64,000 nt of DNA from assembly GCA_948567375.1 (NCBI GenBank), contig OX419761.1, positions 42,012,243 to 42,076,242 of the forward strand, in the 5' to 3' direction. A program made the translations under genes and the position numbers. This stretch comes from Lunularia cruciata (lineage: Eukaryota; Streptophyta; Marchantiopsida; Lunulariales; Lunulariaceae). Positions within the stretch are counted from its first letter, which is position 1, and each line of letters starts with the position of its first letter. Of this stretch, positions 22,602-34,890 are shown piece by piece. Under the pieces are notes generated by a model that was not told the DNA's origin, ran no database searches, and saw nothing but the letters and a program-made list of their open reading frames with translations.

Positions 22602-25600
22602 CTAATTGTCTCCTTCTTCCTTGACAACATCCTTAAAAGTACGACTAGGATCAACAACGGCACTCTCATTGTACCCTGTTTCTCTCTCCACAGGACCCTC
22701 GTCTTGATGCGCTGGCTGAGTTACCGGATGCTTGTTGATGGAAACTCCGTCTGCTCCCCCTTCAGACGTGCTCTCTTCACTTCCAGAAACTACTGGTCGA
22801 ACGGAAGGGGTGGAACTGCTCTCACTTGCGGATGGTAAATTTGAGGAAGAGGATCCAAGGGCATACTTAGGACGTCTAATAGCTTCGTGAGCACCTGGAT
22901 AGATGGGCTGTGGGACGGAAGGTGGCACCCAACCAGAACGTCCACCATCTTGGTGAGAAGATGAGCTTGATTGACCAACTTGAGCTGTTGGTATCTCATT
23001 TTCTGTGACTGGATCAACCTCAGTGATCTTCACTGACGGCGGAGTTGGTAAAACCCCCGGTTCTGTCTTCTTCCTCCACCATGGCTCAGACGGGCTACCT
23101 GTTCCTGAACTACTCGCTGCATCTGTACGCACGGTAGAGTTGTAGCCAACATTACCGGCTATGTTTCGACTCTCAACATACCTTCCAGACTGCTCAGCCT
23201 CGCTGTTCACAATAGGACTGAGTGGTCGAGCTTCAGTACCGCTCTTCTCCCATGGCTGCGTAAAACATAATCACTGATTGAAATGACGAAACACTTCAAA
23301 TAGGCTAGAAATAACAGATTTCACCTAAAAGAACCATGCTCCCAGCGAGCCCGAACAACAATATCAACATCAGTACGACTTGATTACTTCGAATCTGGCT
23401 TTTTGAGCTTCCAGAAAACACGTATATAACAGCTGTTGAGAAGGTAAACTCAAAGACTTTAAACATCCAGACCTGTTGTCTTTCCATTAATCAGAAGTTA
23501 ACACAATCCTCTATAGCAGGGCTTCTTATTCTGAAGGAAAATCAGGTGCGAAACACATGCCTTTGACCTTGGCTGTAGCCGGGGGTTTGAGGGTGGTTGG
23601 TTAGGATTTGGGGGTTTATCATTCACCTCCTGCATGTCCGGGTCTAGGTGAGAAACAGATAACATTAAAGTGAATCTAAGCAGAATAAGACTACTGCTTA
23701 TAGAACTGTGAAGCTCAACTTTTTCCGAGATAATCAGGGAACCAGTATAATCACTTTCATGCACATCCTGGCCTTAGGAGGGCAAATTAAGGCAACGTAC
23801 CCTAATTCCTGGGGGCTTTTCTCCTCGTTCCAACATTGCAATAACCTGGGCATAAGGTGCTGAGTTCATGTTTTCGCTTCATAGACAAGTCAACTACATA
23901 GGACGCACTATTTAATTCCGGATAGTACCCAAGATGACCGGAGGAGGCTGATACACAATAACTAAGCGAGAACAAGGATCTGTGATCTCAGGAACGCTCA
24001 ACCATCTTGGAGAAGGTAGATGGGGAAAAACAGAGGTAAGTTCCCCATAGTTAGACAGCGGAGACACTCTGAAGTTATCGCTCGCAACCTTCTTTCTAGA
24101 TCAAAAATTTCAATCCACGACTATTTGTGCTATTTACATTTATTTGCGGGCCAAGGTATTAAAACTCGACAGAGTGCACGATGTACTTACATCCATATAT
24201 GACTGAGAGTGGGGTGCATGGATAGGTACATTGGTTGGTGAAGTAGTCAAGGATCTTACTGCACCACCAAACATCCATTATTGAAGAACAAGTCATTATC
24301 CCTGGGTTAGGAGGTCCACAACCGAACATATGTCGGTACAGTAGAGAGAATCTATATAGCTGTAATGTGGATAGGTGCTATGACAAAAGAACCACACCTG
24401 CTGGATAAAGAAACGCTACCAGACCCTTGAATTCCAAGCGTGCCCATACAGATTAATATTGTCTAGAACCCACACCCCAATTTTACACTCCCCTGAACCC
24501 AGGAAAGAATTTATGCGAGCCATTACTTCAGAGGCAGATTATCCACGGTTCATAATAGGTAGCGTACCAAGCTGGCAGATATTCAGGTTTGGTACCGATG
24601 TAGGTCACGTGTAGAATGTTCATAGGCTTGAGAATACAGAAGTGAAGTAATGCAAGACAATCAGAACTTCACAAACAAGGAGGGATCACCTTGTGAACTG
24701 GTGTTGTACTGCCCATTACTGGGCTCCGATAAGGATCCCGTGTTTGAAGCCTGCAAAGAGAGATAACAATTATCAGTTCAGTGATGCTCAGAATCGACTA
24801 TACTTCTATCACTGACAAATGTCATAGTGACATAGTCAACCGTCGGTGAGAAAATCAAGATCCAAAGAAATCCAAACCAGGAACATGGTGAGTGTACCAG
24901 GTTAGTTGAATTAGAAAATAAACAAGGGTGAACTAAAGACGTACACCATTCAGAATAATTCTACATAATAGGCGATGGAGCAAGGGGAGACAACGAGTTA
25001 ATGAATGGAGGTCCAATGGAGAGCTAGATAGACAGCTGGGATGTAGAGAAATGAGGACAGAAGCTGTTCGAGGAACGAGAAATCCAGAACTCATAGAATG
25101 CAAATGAGATGTAAGATATATAAAGTATACAAGTCTGCGAACATCTGATCGAATGATAGCATGAATAAACATAGCTTGGAAACATATCAAAATTGATACC
25201 TATATACCAGTAACATGCATAGGAAAAGCGGAAACAGAACAATAATGCATGTAGAGAAATAAAATCGACTTGACAAGCTAGAAGAAAGATTCAGATAGAC
25301 CGAAATAGAAAATCAATGTAGCAGCTAGGAAATCGAAGGTCGTCGAAGATCCGTGAGTCGGCCTGAAAGTATGAAATCGTTCAGAGAACGAGGGAAGAAG
25401 GCGATGCGTTAGAGGACTGGATATAGATTATATCGCAACATGTGCTATGAACACATGAGTCCTAAAACACCAAAAACACAGCGGGAAGTAGAAAGGCGGT
25501 CATAGTACGCCTCCATGAAAGCACATACAACTTCATCAGTGCCAAAGTAGCTGGGCGAATGCCAGTACCCCTCATACCGAGTTTCTGTTTGAAAGCTCAT

Positions 25601-28568
25601 GAGTGCCAAGACAGCTGGGATAGAGCAATAGCAACACAAGAAAGTAGGACTGGCGATTCTGGCGAAGGTCTTGTTATTTATATGACTAGTAAAATCCTGA
25701 TATCCTGGTCGTCTTCAGATAGCTTGATACAGGTTGATCAGCTTATTATAGGACAGAGTTGGCATAACATCCTCACCAGCGCCACCAGCTCTTGAGCAGA
25801 ATTCAATGTAAACGCAAGTAAAGTAAAGGGCCTAGGCATTAAAGTTACGGTCCAGAACTTGAACAGAAATAACAAAAGATATACCACGGATTTTCAGTTG
25901 TCATCTATACATGAGTCATAAAATCCATCAAACTAAATGAGGTGAGCTATTACCTTCAATGAATTGATTCCCCGTATTTCCGTTGCAGAGGTAGGCCTTG
26001 TACCATTTGCTTGGGCTGACCAATATCCAAGTTTGCAAGTATCAACTTTTCCATTTAGAGTACAGACATATGTCATGGCTACAGTTGTGAAAATCTTTGA
26101 AAATCAACAACAGGAAGGTAAGAAGGTATGGTGGTAGATGGCATGGCTACTTTAACCGTACTAATTTAGCTATTTGCCATCCACGGGCTGAACAACTCGT
26201 CATTGCTTTTGACACTTTCATCACAAAAGGATGAGTATGTAATTCGATATTATTGAGCTAACAGAGTAAGACTCAGGAAGTTCCCAAGAAACCCTAGACA
26301 ATGTACCGGCACATTATGAACGCTCCCGGTGTTTTGATGGAAGTAATATCGGTTATTCAGATTTGCACAATACTACTACCTTTCCAATAATCAGTACTGT
26401 CAAAGCCGTTGGTGCCGTTGCCGTGACTGCTGATCGTAACAGGACGTTGATACTTGGTGACCTCTGAGCTAAGTGCGACTTCTTTCATCCCTACCAGGGC
26501 ACTCTTCAATTCCTGTGTTTGAGCTTCAACTGCTCGTATAATATTGTCCAAGCGCTGACGATCTGTGCATGAAATGGAGCCAGTTACTCAGCAAGTTTTA
26601 AACGAATGAAGTCAATATGAGTCTGAAAATGGTCATCGGAGTCTACAACCCAAAGTGTCCAGCACATTTCGTGGGGCTCACCCTCACTCTCACCGACAAG
26701 TCTGTTTAATAACATTTCTCAGATTGAGAACAAGGGAACCAACAAATTCTACAATTAGTTGAATATGGAATTACTCATACAACTCTGTTATTCCTTGGTG
26801 GTCTCTTTTCTTTGAAATTCAGAACAAACTAGGACGTTGCTCGTTAAGAGTCCTATAAAACAAAAGAAACGTGGCAGGATCTGATGGTTTCACCTTCGGA
26901 TCTGGATTGAGCTATCTCCTGCATTGCCCCAGCCATTTGGGATGCTGCTGTTGCAGCCGCAAGAGCTGCGGCTGCAGCTTGAGTTGTTGCATCTTCCACT
27001 GGGCTTGGTTTCATTGCCTTTCCTGACTCAAGATTTGCGCTCTCACCCAATACAACATGGCGAATCCAGTGCTTGAACTTTGGGACAAGAAACCTCTGAT
27101 ATAACATTTGCAAGATAACATCTTTCAGAACCATCAAGTGCGACTCTAATCCTATCCTACTAAACCGTAGAGCACATACGAAATTGTACGGATACATGGT
27201 AGGAGACGCCGACCATCAGAGAATCAGCAACCGAAGGGCGATCTGAAGTTGATGAAGTGACCTTTTAGGTTCATGACATTAAACTTCAGAAACATCTCAA
27301 GTGAACATTGAAGACAGAAGCCACGATGAATCCTTGCCGGGGTGCCCTGGTGAATAGAGCAACTAGAAACTAGACACGCTAGTCAAGCGAATGTGATAAG
27401 AAATATGGAGGATTATCTCAGCTATACGATATGCACCTTAGTGAGCACTCCTGCGCCAGCCCCAGCCGCCGTTAGCACACCGAGTGCAAGAATCATCTGC
27501 GCCCAGCTAGTAGGCTTCGGTTGAGCAACTGCTAAGTGTCCCATGCCTGGCTGCATCACTGGTGTGGGGACTTGTCCCACCTGTTGAAGGACACTGACGG
27601 GTTGAGTACCTGCACAGCGAAGTGGACCTTTTATACGGCATCTTCTGTGCCGTTTAGTGGCAGAAAGCTATTCTAACAACGTCGTCAGATCATTTGGTGT
27701 TATATTCCTAAACTGATATACTACGTTGTCAAAGTGTTTAAGAGCAAAGACTGATGGACATGCTGCTGATTCATGCAGAGCATGCCGGGACCATGAGAAG
27801 TAGCTGACAGAAGATACTAGCACCATAACGAATAGATAGGATGGTTACCAACTAGTTCACGTTACCTGCAGCTGGTAGCGTGCCAGTCGATGAATCCGAT
27901 GGGGGATCCTGCAATGAGGAAGACTGACAAGATTCAGTCTGGAAACCCCATGTTCCGTACCTAGAAAAACTTTCTGTTACTCACTTCCTTCGCTAAATAG
28001 AGGAAGCTCAAAGCTATTCAGCCTTTCGGAAAAGTCAATCAAGGTACTAATTGAAACCCTGCTCCTTGAAGTCAATGTTCAAACACTTCCCTGGACTCCT
28101 TAAAAAGCTGAAACTTCACGATGAAACCAATAGCTTAGGTTGAAAAACATGCTGTAACTTACGGGAACACGACGGAAAGCCTCATCGATTTCTTCTCTGG
28201 TTAGGCCTTTACGTTCCAAAAATGATCGCCGATATACGATAGGTGACCCTTTCACTTTTGGATGAGAAAGAAATGTGACAGCATTCTCCACTTGGTCCTC
28301 CCTAACCGGTTGTGGTTCTACAAACCGCCAGTTATCGTTCTTTGTTGCTTCCCCACCAGGAGTAGCGGTTTCCTTACCTGTCCGTATTGGCAGTACAGGA
28401 AGTACCCGTGAGCTACATATGCCATCTTGTTTCCCGTCAAAATTGTAAACACAACAATTTGCAACACCTAATCCAGACAGATAACAGCTTACCAGGTAAT
28501 ACTGCGGGAGGAAGAAGCGTTGTGGACGCAGCAGGAGGAGGAAAGGACTCGCTGACAGTGGCGGCCAT
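22602..28568 (-). CDS. PEX14: Peroxin 14, peroxisomal import docking protein, 11 exons
   Basis: PEX14 is the peroxisomal membrane protein that docks the PEX5 import receptor together with PEX13. The exons on minus are 28568-28493, 28377-28163, 27908-27866, 27609-27437, 27095-26894, 26562-26380, 26015-25954, 24750-24690, 23859-23801, 23629-23561 and 23255-22602. The phases join to 598 codons plus TAG. The PEX5-binding domain (about residues 50-97) reads REDQVENAVTFLSHPKVKGS and ends EEIDEAFRRVP. A hydrophobic segment at about 147-167 (WAQMILALGVLTAAG) precedes the conserved RFLVPKFKHWIRHVV. Later come ERGEKPPGIR, NDKPPNPNQPPSNPR and PWEKS, then a 217-residue Ser/Pro-rich tail in the last exon. 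The intron before the last exon starts with GC (donor 23560). Exons 8 and 9 are short and rest mainly on phase and fit. Arabidopsis PEX14 is about 507 residues, so this tail is long. Confidence 0.95.
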
Positions 28569-29164
28569 AGCTTCTCGGTTTTCCACACCCCTCACTCTCA
28601 CAAATTCACCATCTGCTCAATGTCAACTACTTCATTGCACAATAAGAACAACACTCAAACCCTGAACAACTCAAAATCAAATCCGAGAACCATCACGCTC
28701 AGCTTCCCGTCAAACGGCTGTTCGACTCCTGAAATTGGGGCCTAGCCCCATTCTTTTGTCTCTCCCTTGTTCGGCTTGATGGGTCTTCCCGTCCTTCATG
28801 TGTTCTATGTGGTCGCTTTTTCTCTACTGCTGAAAGAACTAAGGGATGGATATGGACACGCAGGAGAATGACAGTGAGTTCACATCATCCACCTCTAACC
28901 ATATGCCTTAGCTCCCTGAATGCTCGGCATGCTTCATCATGCTTCATGTTTAAGATAGCTTACCAAAAGCTTTTTCAGGAGCGCGTGTCACGGTTGGAAT
29001 TACTAGGAAATAACCCATAAAGAACGTGTACTCTTTTTCCTCGGAGATTTCCAGCTTCTACCTGGGCGTAGCGCGCACACGGCCCTACGAATCATACGCA
29101 GCGACTTCAAAGAGACTCTCGTTCTACAAATTATGCCACTGCGAAACACCGTAACGTGAGAGTA
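28569..29164. other. 5' flank of PEX14, no gene
   Basis: This is about 0.6 kb between the PEX14 start codon and the left end of the Harbinger element, and presumably holds the PEX14 promoter. No open frame or motif was recognised. Confidence 0.5.
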
Positions 29165-29167
29165 TAA

Positions 29168-29189
29168 GGGGGTTTCAGAAATAGATATA
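29168..29189 (+). repeat. Left terminal inverted repeat of the Harbinger element
   Basis: GGGGGTTTCAGAAATAG plus ATATA. It matches the reverse complement of the right end at 21 of 22 positions. TAA (29165-29167) precedes it. Confidence 0.85.
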
Positions 29190-29647
29190 GGTGTGACAAG
29201 ATGTTTACGGGGTAAATAACAAACTCCGTAAAAAATTTTAGAGAACTCTGTAACAATACGAGATCACTTGGATATATTTTGCAAATTACATTTATTTATA
29301 AAAATCAAATCATATATTATGGATGTTTGGAAATGCCGGAACTAAATAAATGATTATTAGATAGAGTGACATGTTTTCTCAAGAGGGTTACCACGTGGTC
29401 AATTGAATCACGTATGATTGATGATTTGGTATCTGTATTCAAGATCCAAAATGGCACCGCACAACAATTCAAATTTCTAAACTCGAATTCACCACCCTCT
29501 AGAGCAAATGTGCAAGTTGTCCGGCAATTAACGGTGGTTTTGTAGTTTCGCATTGGTGTGGGAAATGATCAGCGCCGTCGTGCGGCAACCAAGAAATTGA
29601 TTAGAGTGCGATGATTCTTACGCTAGGAGTGCAACAAAATTTTTGCA

Positions 29648-30922
29648 ATGAGAGATCAAGTACCTTGTTTTAGTGTAGGAGACTCACTTATCGATGCTGA
29701 TCCGGGACCTATAGAGTCATCTTTGGATTCGCAACCTCAACGACCATTAGGGAAATTTGGAGACTTGTTGAGGATTGCTTCTTATGTGCCAGGCAAAACC
29801 AAGGAGGATGAACAAATTCACATGGCAACACACCATTATAGCCAAATACTGGATTATTTGGAAGACCCCGAGCATTTTGCACAGATTCATGGTGGGAATT
29901 GCAAAAAGCCCATTCAGAAATTGACCACATTTAGTTTAATGGTAACCTTTTTGATTAGGGAGGGTCAAGGATTTCCTACTTCTATGACAGGTGATAGACT
30001 TTACAAGAAATGGTTACGGTACATAAAACAGTACAAAGAAACTCGAGAGCTTAAGAGCAAGTCTACGGGAGAAGGTCTCACCGAGAAGGAATATTGCAAA
30101 GGGTGGAGAACTATAGAAGATAAATTGAATGGAATGTGCATGCATTTTGCAAGAATGGAAGCCATGTTTGGGATCAGAGCGAACATAAGTCCACCGGCAA
30201 TGGTAAGTTTAGGAGATTGAAATCCTAATTCGAGCAAGATTTGTGAGGCTAGCGAGGAGAAGGTCCATGGAGGTGCGCTTGAGTGCTCCCAATTCTCATC
30301 TCCTCTAGAGGTGGTGCTCATTGACTCGGGCCCCGAGTTGGTTGCAAACACCTAAGGGGTGGAAAGTTTACCAAGTGGCATGTACAATGGAATCCTATCA
30401 TCGGAGGATGAGTCTCCATTTGTTCCACCGATCGAGGACTCGCCTTTCATTACATGACCGCCTTTAATTTCTATAAGAGATGGATCCGATTGTGCTTTTG
30501 CCGACCAAGAAGGGGAACGTGACCCAAAGAGGAGGAAAGGTGGAATATCTGCAAGTAAGGTACCCAAGTTGTCACCTAGTATGTCATTATCTCATGATTT
30601 AGCAAAAGTTACCATGTTGAAGGCAGATACTATAGAATCCAAAGAGAGGTTATGACTAGCTAAACTAGAAGCCACCAACATGAGGAAAAGAGAGAAAACA
30701 ATGATGAGAATGGAAGCACATTATGTTAGATTAGAGACAAAGAAGATGAAAATTGAAATTGCAAAAAAATTGAGTGCAGATAAAAGGAAAACTAGGGCAG
30801 ACAAACAAAAGTTTAAGAATAAGAGTTTAGAATCAAAACGCAATCATGAAATCAAAATGAGTCTCATACAATCAAGGAAAATTCCCGAGGAAATAAGTAA
30901 CTATTTAAAAGTGCTCACTTAG
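29648..30922 (+). pseudogene. Harbinger-associated Myb/SANT-like protein, stop-interrupted
   Basis: One reading frame runs 425 codons from ATG 29648 to the stop at 30922 without any frameshift. It is cut by four in-frame stops, at 30218, about 30352, about 30455 and about 30653. The first 190 residues contain GDRLYKKWLRYIKQYKE and GWRTIEDKLNGMC, which resemble the DNA-binding accessory protein of plant PIF/Harbinger elements; such proteins assist the transposase at the ends. The C-terminal part is basic and helical (RKREKTMMRMEAHY, KKMKIEIAKK), probably a coiled coil. The family assignment is an inference from pattern and position. Confidence 0.65.
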
Positions 30923-31259
30923 GTTCAACGTCCATCATACTCTACTGATAGTGAATAGTATACCACCATGTAACCTTTATTATGATTATAATAAAGACGA
31001 GTTATGGAAACTTGATAAATGCTTCTAGTATCCACCTAATGCAGCTTGTTACCACTCAATTCTTCTCATGTTTTTGATGCTACTAGTTACCACTCTATTC
31101 CTCTCATGTTTTCCTTGGCCACACATAGTAAGCGCACTAGTTGGCCATCATAGCCGGCCATAAAGTCTTTCTTGTAGCTGCTAGTAGCACAATAAGCCCA
31201 AGATGCCATGAGTTGGCACTCATAGCCGTCCAAAAGTCTTTCCTATTGCCGCTAGTCGC
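30923..31259. other. Non-coding part of the Harbinger interior
   Basis: After the stop of the Myb-like frame the sequence is non-coding. Related phrases recur, such as TTACCACTC with CTCTCATGTTTT (about 31050-31110) and CATAGCCG (about 31150 and 31225), leading into the GC-rich repeat region. Confidence 0.4.
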
Positions 31260-31580
31260 AACTCAATGCAATACTTCCTTGAATAAAGGCCAGGTAGTGC
31301 TTGCCGGCGCTTGTAGGCGCTCATAGGCGCAAGCGGCCTCTAGTAGGCGCTCGTAGGTAATTCTGGTAGGTGCTGGTTGACGCACATGGGCGCTGGTAGG
31401 CACTCATCAAAGCTAGTCAAAGCTAGTCAGCGAAGCTAGTTGACACTCGTGGCCGTGGTAGGCACTTGTCGGCGCTCGTCAGCACGCATCGGTGCTTGTT
31501 GATGCAAGTCATGGCTCAAAGATGCTCGTAGATGCTCGATGGCACGCAGTGGCGCTGAAAGCCACTCATGATGGGTTTAA
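31260..31580 (+). repeat. GC-rich degenerate repeat region, left
   Basis: Short related words recur every 10-25 bases, for example GGCGCTCGTAGG, GGTAGGTGCTGGT, GCTGGTAGGCACTC and GGCGCTCGTCAGC. The stretch is much more GC-rich than its surroundings. The same words appear in the opposite orientation at 35740-35960, so the two regions form diffuse inverted repeats around the internal gene. Confidence 0.65.
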
Positions 31581-31791
31581 GGTTGTGACTCTTGATGGAA
31601 ATGGTGCACATATTTGCAAGGTTATGACACGTTTGATACACAAGGCAAAATTGAGTATATAGCACATGAAAATACAAGAGTTAGACAACAATATGAGAGT
31701 TCACAAGTTTAAACTAAAACATAAATGTATACATGGGGAGAAATGAACATAATATGTATATAAATGGGGAGCCAAGAACTTAAACCTATGA

Positions 31792-32863
31792 CTATGGAGG
31801 TCGAGGAGGTGAAGAAGAAGAGGGAGATGCACTATGGTGTCTAAGTGCTACTACTGCATCCTCAAGTCTACAACGATATATATGATGTTGAATCCTAAAT
31901 GGACTCGATGACCCCCGTAGGAGCCACTAGCTCTCATCCAAGTCTTGATGCCTGATACCACTAGCAAGAAGAGGATATGGGTCATAACTATAAGAACTCA
32001 ATCTACCTGATGTCCACTCTTCTTTTGCCCAACTAATAGTAGGCCTATTGTCATGGACAAATCTGTCCAAAGCACTCATCAAAGGGTCAACTGACCAAGT
32101 GTATGATGTTCTATGTACCCTATAAGGACAGAAGTGGGTAGGGTGGATAGCACCATGTGGATGGTTCCTATAATAAGAGAGTGCATAACTATCTATGATC
32201 AAAAGATCACAAAGAGGTAAACCTAATGAAGTAAGATGCTCATATGATCTGACTCTAAGTCCTCTGAACTCAGAATCTCGCTGGATATCTCTAGAACACA
32301 AATAGGCCATGAAGCAAGACCTGGTATGAACTCCCTCTAGGAGTTCAGACCACTGCCACATGCTCCATAGCAACCACTCCACTCCATCTGAAGTAAGATC
32401 TATCCACAAGATAACCTCAAAGCGTAGCAAACAGAACTAGATGAAATGGCTAACACCAAGACGGGCTACCCACCCTACAAGCCCGGACTATGTGTGAGGG
32501 CACCAACCATGCCTAGTCATCCCGCTCTCCCATGCACGGAAACCGATAGCACCACAAATCCATAATGAACACATACAAGTAACATCCATAATAATAATCT
32601 TCTTCTGTAGGAAGCCGGGAAAGAGGATACATGGAATATACTCTCTTGATAGACAAATCCTCTCTCTAAACTCAATCTGAGTGCCCTGAGTCTCCACACT
32701 ATGAGGTAACACATGGGTGGCATCAATCTGGATCTGCATCTCATGATGAGTATGGGTCTCACGAGCAATAGTACGTAGTCTGGGTCCAAGATAAGCAACA
32801 CGAGCCCTCATATGAGCTAGACTACTCTCACTCACCTCTACATGAGCTCTCATCTGAGCTAGA

Positions 32864-32960
<97 letters not shown>

Positions 32961-34343
32961 CTGAACATGTGCACTCTCACACCTCTCTATAGCATATGCT
33001 AACTCTTGTGCCTGATTCCGTAACTGGAGCTTGTAACCCTCCGCCATGGCAATGGCACCTAGTATGTCCATGTCCAAGTCACCTAATCTCTCCTCTCTCT
33101 CCATCTCAGAAGCAAGCAAGGTCAGATGCCTCTCCTCCTTTGCAGCAAGTAAATCCTCTCACTCACAAAGGAGTCTTTCTCGCTCTAGCACTAATCTTTC
33201 TCTCCCCTCTACACTCTCCAATCTACTCTCGTGCTCAAGCATTAATCTCTCTCTTTCCTCTACACTCTCCAATCTACTCTCATGCTCAAGGAGATTTCTC
33301 TCTCTACACTTAGCCACTCGAACATAATCATCTAAAATGCGAGTGATGTCAACTGAACAAGAAGGAAGTGAAGGTACTCTAAAATCCATGGGGTCACCAA
33401 CCCTCTCCATAGATGGAGAAAGTGGTGAAGGGGAAGAAGAGTGAAAAAGAGCTATTTCAACAAAGGGTAAGGGTTGTGTCTCAACACAAATCTGTTGAAC
33501 ACATGTTCACAAGTGGTACATTTAGTTATCCATCAAGTACAAATTCATATTTGAATTTAAAAATATACAAGTTCACAAGTTCATTAATTCAAGCTTCTTA
33601 AATGAACTCATTTATTAAATCCGGTAATGGTATATACAAAAGAACTTTGTATGTTTTCCAACATATAAATATATGAAAAAAATATATATATATATATATG
33701 ACAAAACTCAAACCTAATCAATCAATCACTCACCATCCTCATCCTCCCCATCATCAATAGTCTTGTCCTCATCCGAGCTATCTGCATCCTCATGATCATC
33801 ATCATGCTTTCCCTCGTGTATAATCTCCTCCTCTCCATCACTCAGGTACATCACGTCCTCCTCTGGAATGAAACCTCTCTCCACAAAGAGATGCATGAGT
33901 ATCTGTCCAAGGAAGGTGACTCTAAACCTACGTTCCTTAGGACTCCTCAATTGGCTTTGCAAACTTCCCACCTCTACAATGATAGCTCTAAAAGCTAACT
34001 CTCCCCAATCATAATCCTCCACACCAAATCTCCTCAACTTGGTCTTGGTGTTGAGTACTAAATGCCCATGTACAATCTTGGGCCTAATAGTGGGTGCAAC
34101 AAGTGCACCCATCAACTAGAAGAAAGCTCGGAATGCAAGATATACATATTGCCTTGCAAGATATCTTTTTGCAAGCCTATCCCTTTGTGGAAACCAGTCT
34201 GAAACAATTGTATAAGGAACTATCCTCCATCTTGGTGTTCTCTCCCTTGGCATGGCAAGTGCATCTCTAATTATATTTGCAGTCAATTGAAACTGCCTAC
34301 CTCTTACCAAACCTGTGCAAGAGACCTTGTCCCATGAACTCAC
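31792..34343 (-). pseudogene. Third gene inside the Harbinger element: unknown protein with acidic stretch and coiled coil
   Basis: Read on minus, one frame holds from 34343 to the CT array and continues in another frame to TAG at 31794-31792. The first part (34343-33726) contains RGRQFQLTANIIRDALAMPR and WFPQRDRLAKRYLA, reminiscent of the putative plant transposon protein domain. It ends in an Asp/Glu-rich stretch (DADSSDEDKTIDD). After a probable intron comes a coiled coil with direct repeats of LEHESRLESVE (33410-33160). It runs into Arg-Glu dipeptides encoded by the CT array, then MRAHVEVSESSLAHMRARV and a Trp-rich C-terminal part (WLLWSMWQWSELL). In-frame stops lie near 34116, 33159, 32488, 32450 and 31927. 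The function is unknown; it could be an accessory protein or a nested element. Confidence 0.5.
32867..32958. repeat. (CT)46 microsatellite inside the third gene
   Basis: It is 92 bases of uninterrupted CT (GA on the coding strand), read as alternating Arg and Glu. The coiled-coil frame enters it, but the downstream open frame is offset by two bases. A length change of one dinucleotide would bring the two frames into register. Confidence 0.97.
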
Positions 34344-34399
34344 AAACTATGTACATGGAAAGACCTACAAAACCCACCAAAAAAATCAGCTCAAACTTC

Positions 34400-34890
34400 T
34401 CTCCCAAGGACTCAAGCTTAGAGGGTGCCGCTTGAAGACGCCCACTGACAGTCTAAACGTCAAAAGCGCCGCAGGTTGCCACTGGTCGCTGCTGGTTGCC
34501 ACGCTTGGGAGCCGCTCAAGGGCGCAAGGAGCGCTCTTGACCCCGCCCCCCCCCCCTCCCCGCATGGCACCGATGCCACGCGTAGGTGCCAGTGGATGTT
34601 GCCCGTAGGCGCAATTGTGCTGGATGGCATTGCAAGACAGTGAAAGAGATGCTAGGAGCCACGCGCATGGGTTTAGGGTTTGGAGGCGGTGTTGGATGGC
34701 ACAAGAGGATGTTGGTAGGTGTTGCTGGACAGGGAAGGAGACGCGAGGAGGTCCGTGCAGCCCCATGGAAATGCTAGGTGCCGCACGGGGTCACGAGAAG
34801 GCGCTCATGCATAGGGTTTAGGGTTTAGGGATGGCACTAGATGGCACGGGAGGATGCTGGGAGGCACTACGGGATAGGCTGAAAGGCGCT
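34400..34890 (+). repeat. GC-rich degenerate repeat region, centre
   Basis: Related phrases recur, including GTAGGTGCCAGTGGATG, GATGCTAGGAGCC and GATGGCACGGGAGGATGCTGG. Two broadly similar halves can be seen, each with GGGTTTAGGG followed by a GATGGCAC phrase. It includes a run of 13 C near 34545. Confidence 0.6.
34813..34830 (+). repeat. Short interstitial TTTAGGG telomere-type array
   Basis: AGGGTTTAGGGTTTAGGG, about two and a half units of the plant telomere repeat. A single GGGTTTAGGG lies at about 34670. The array is too short to imply a former chromosome end. Confidence 0.7.

Noticed and set aside
22494..22838. 114-codon plus-strand open frame
   Set aside because: It lies antisense over the last PEX14 exon and is a frame shadow of that coding sequence.
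33675..33702. TA repeat near the internal Harbinger gene
   Set aside because: It is a short simple repeat in an AT-rich spacer with no structure beyond that.
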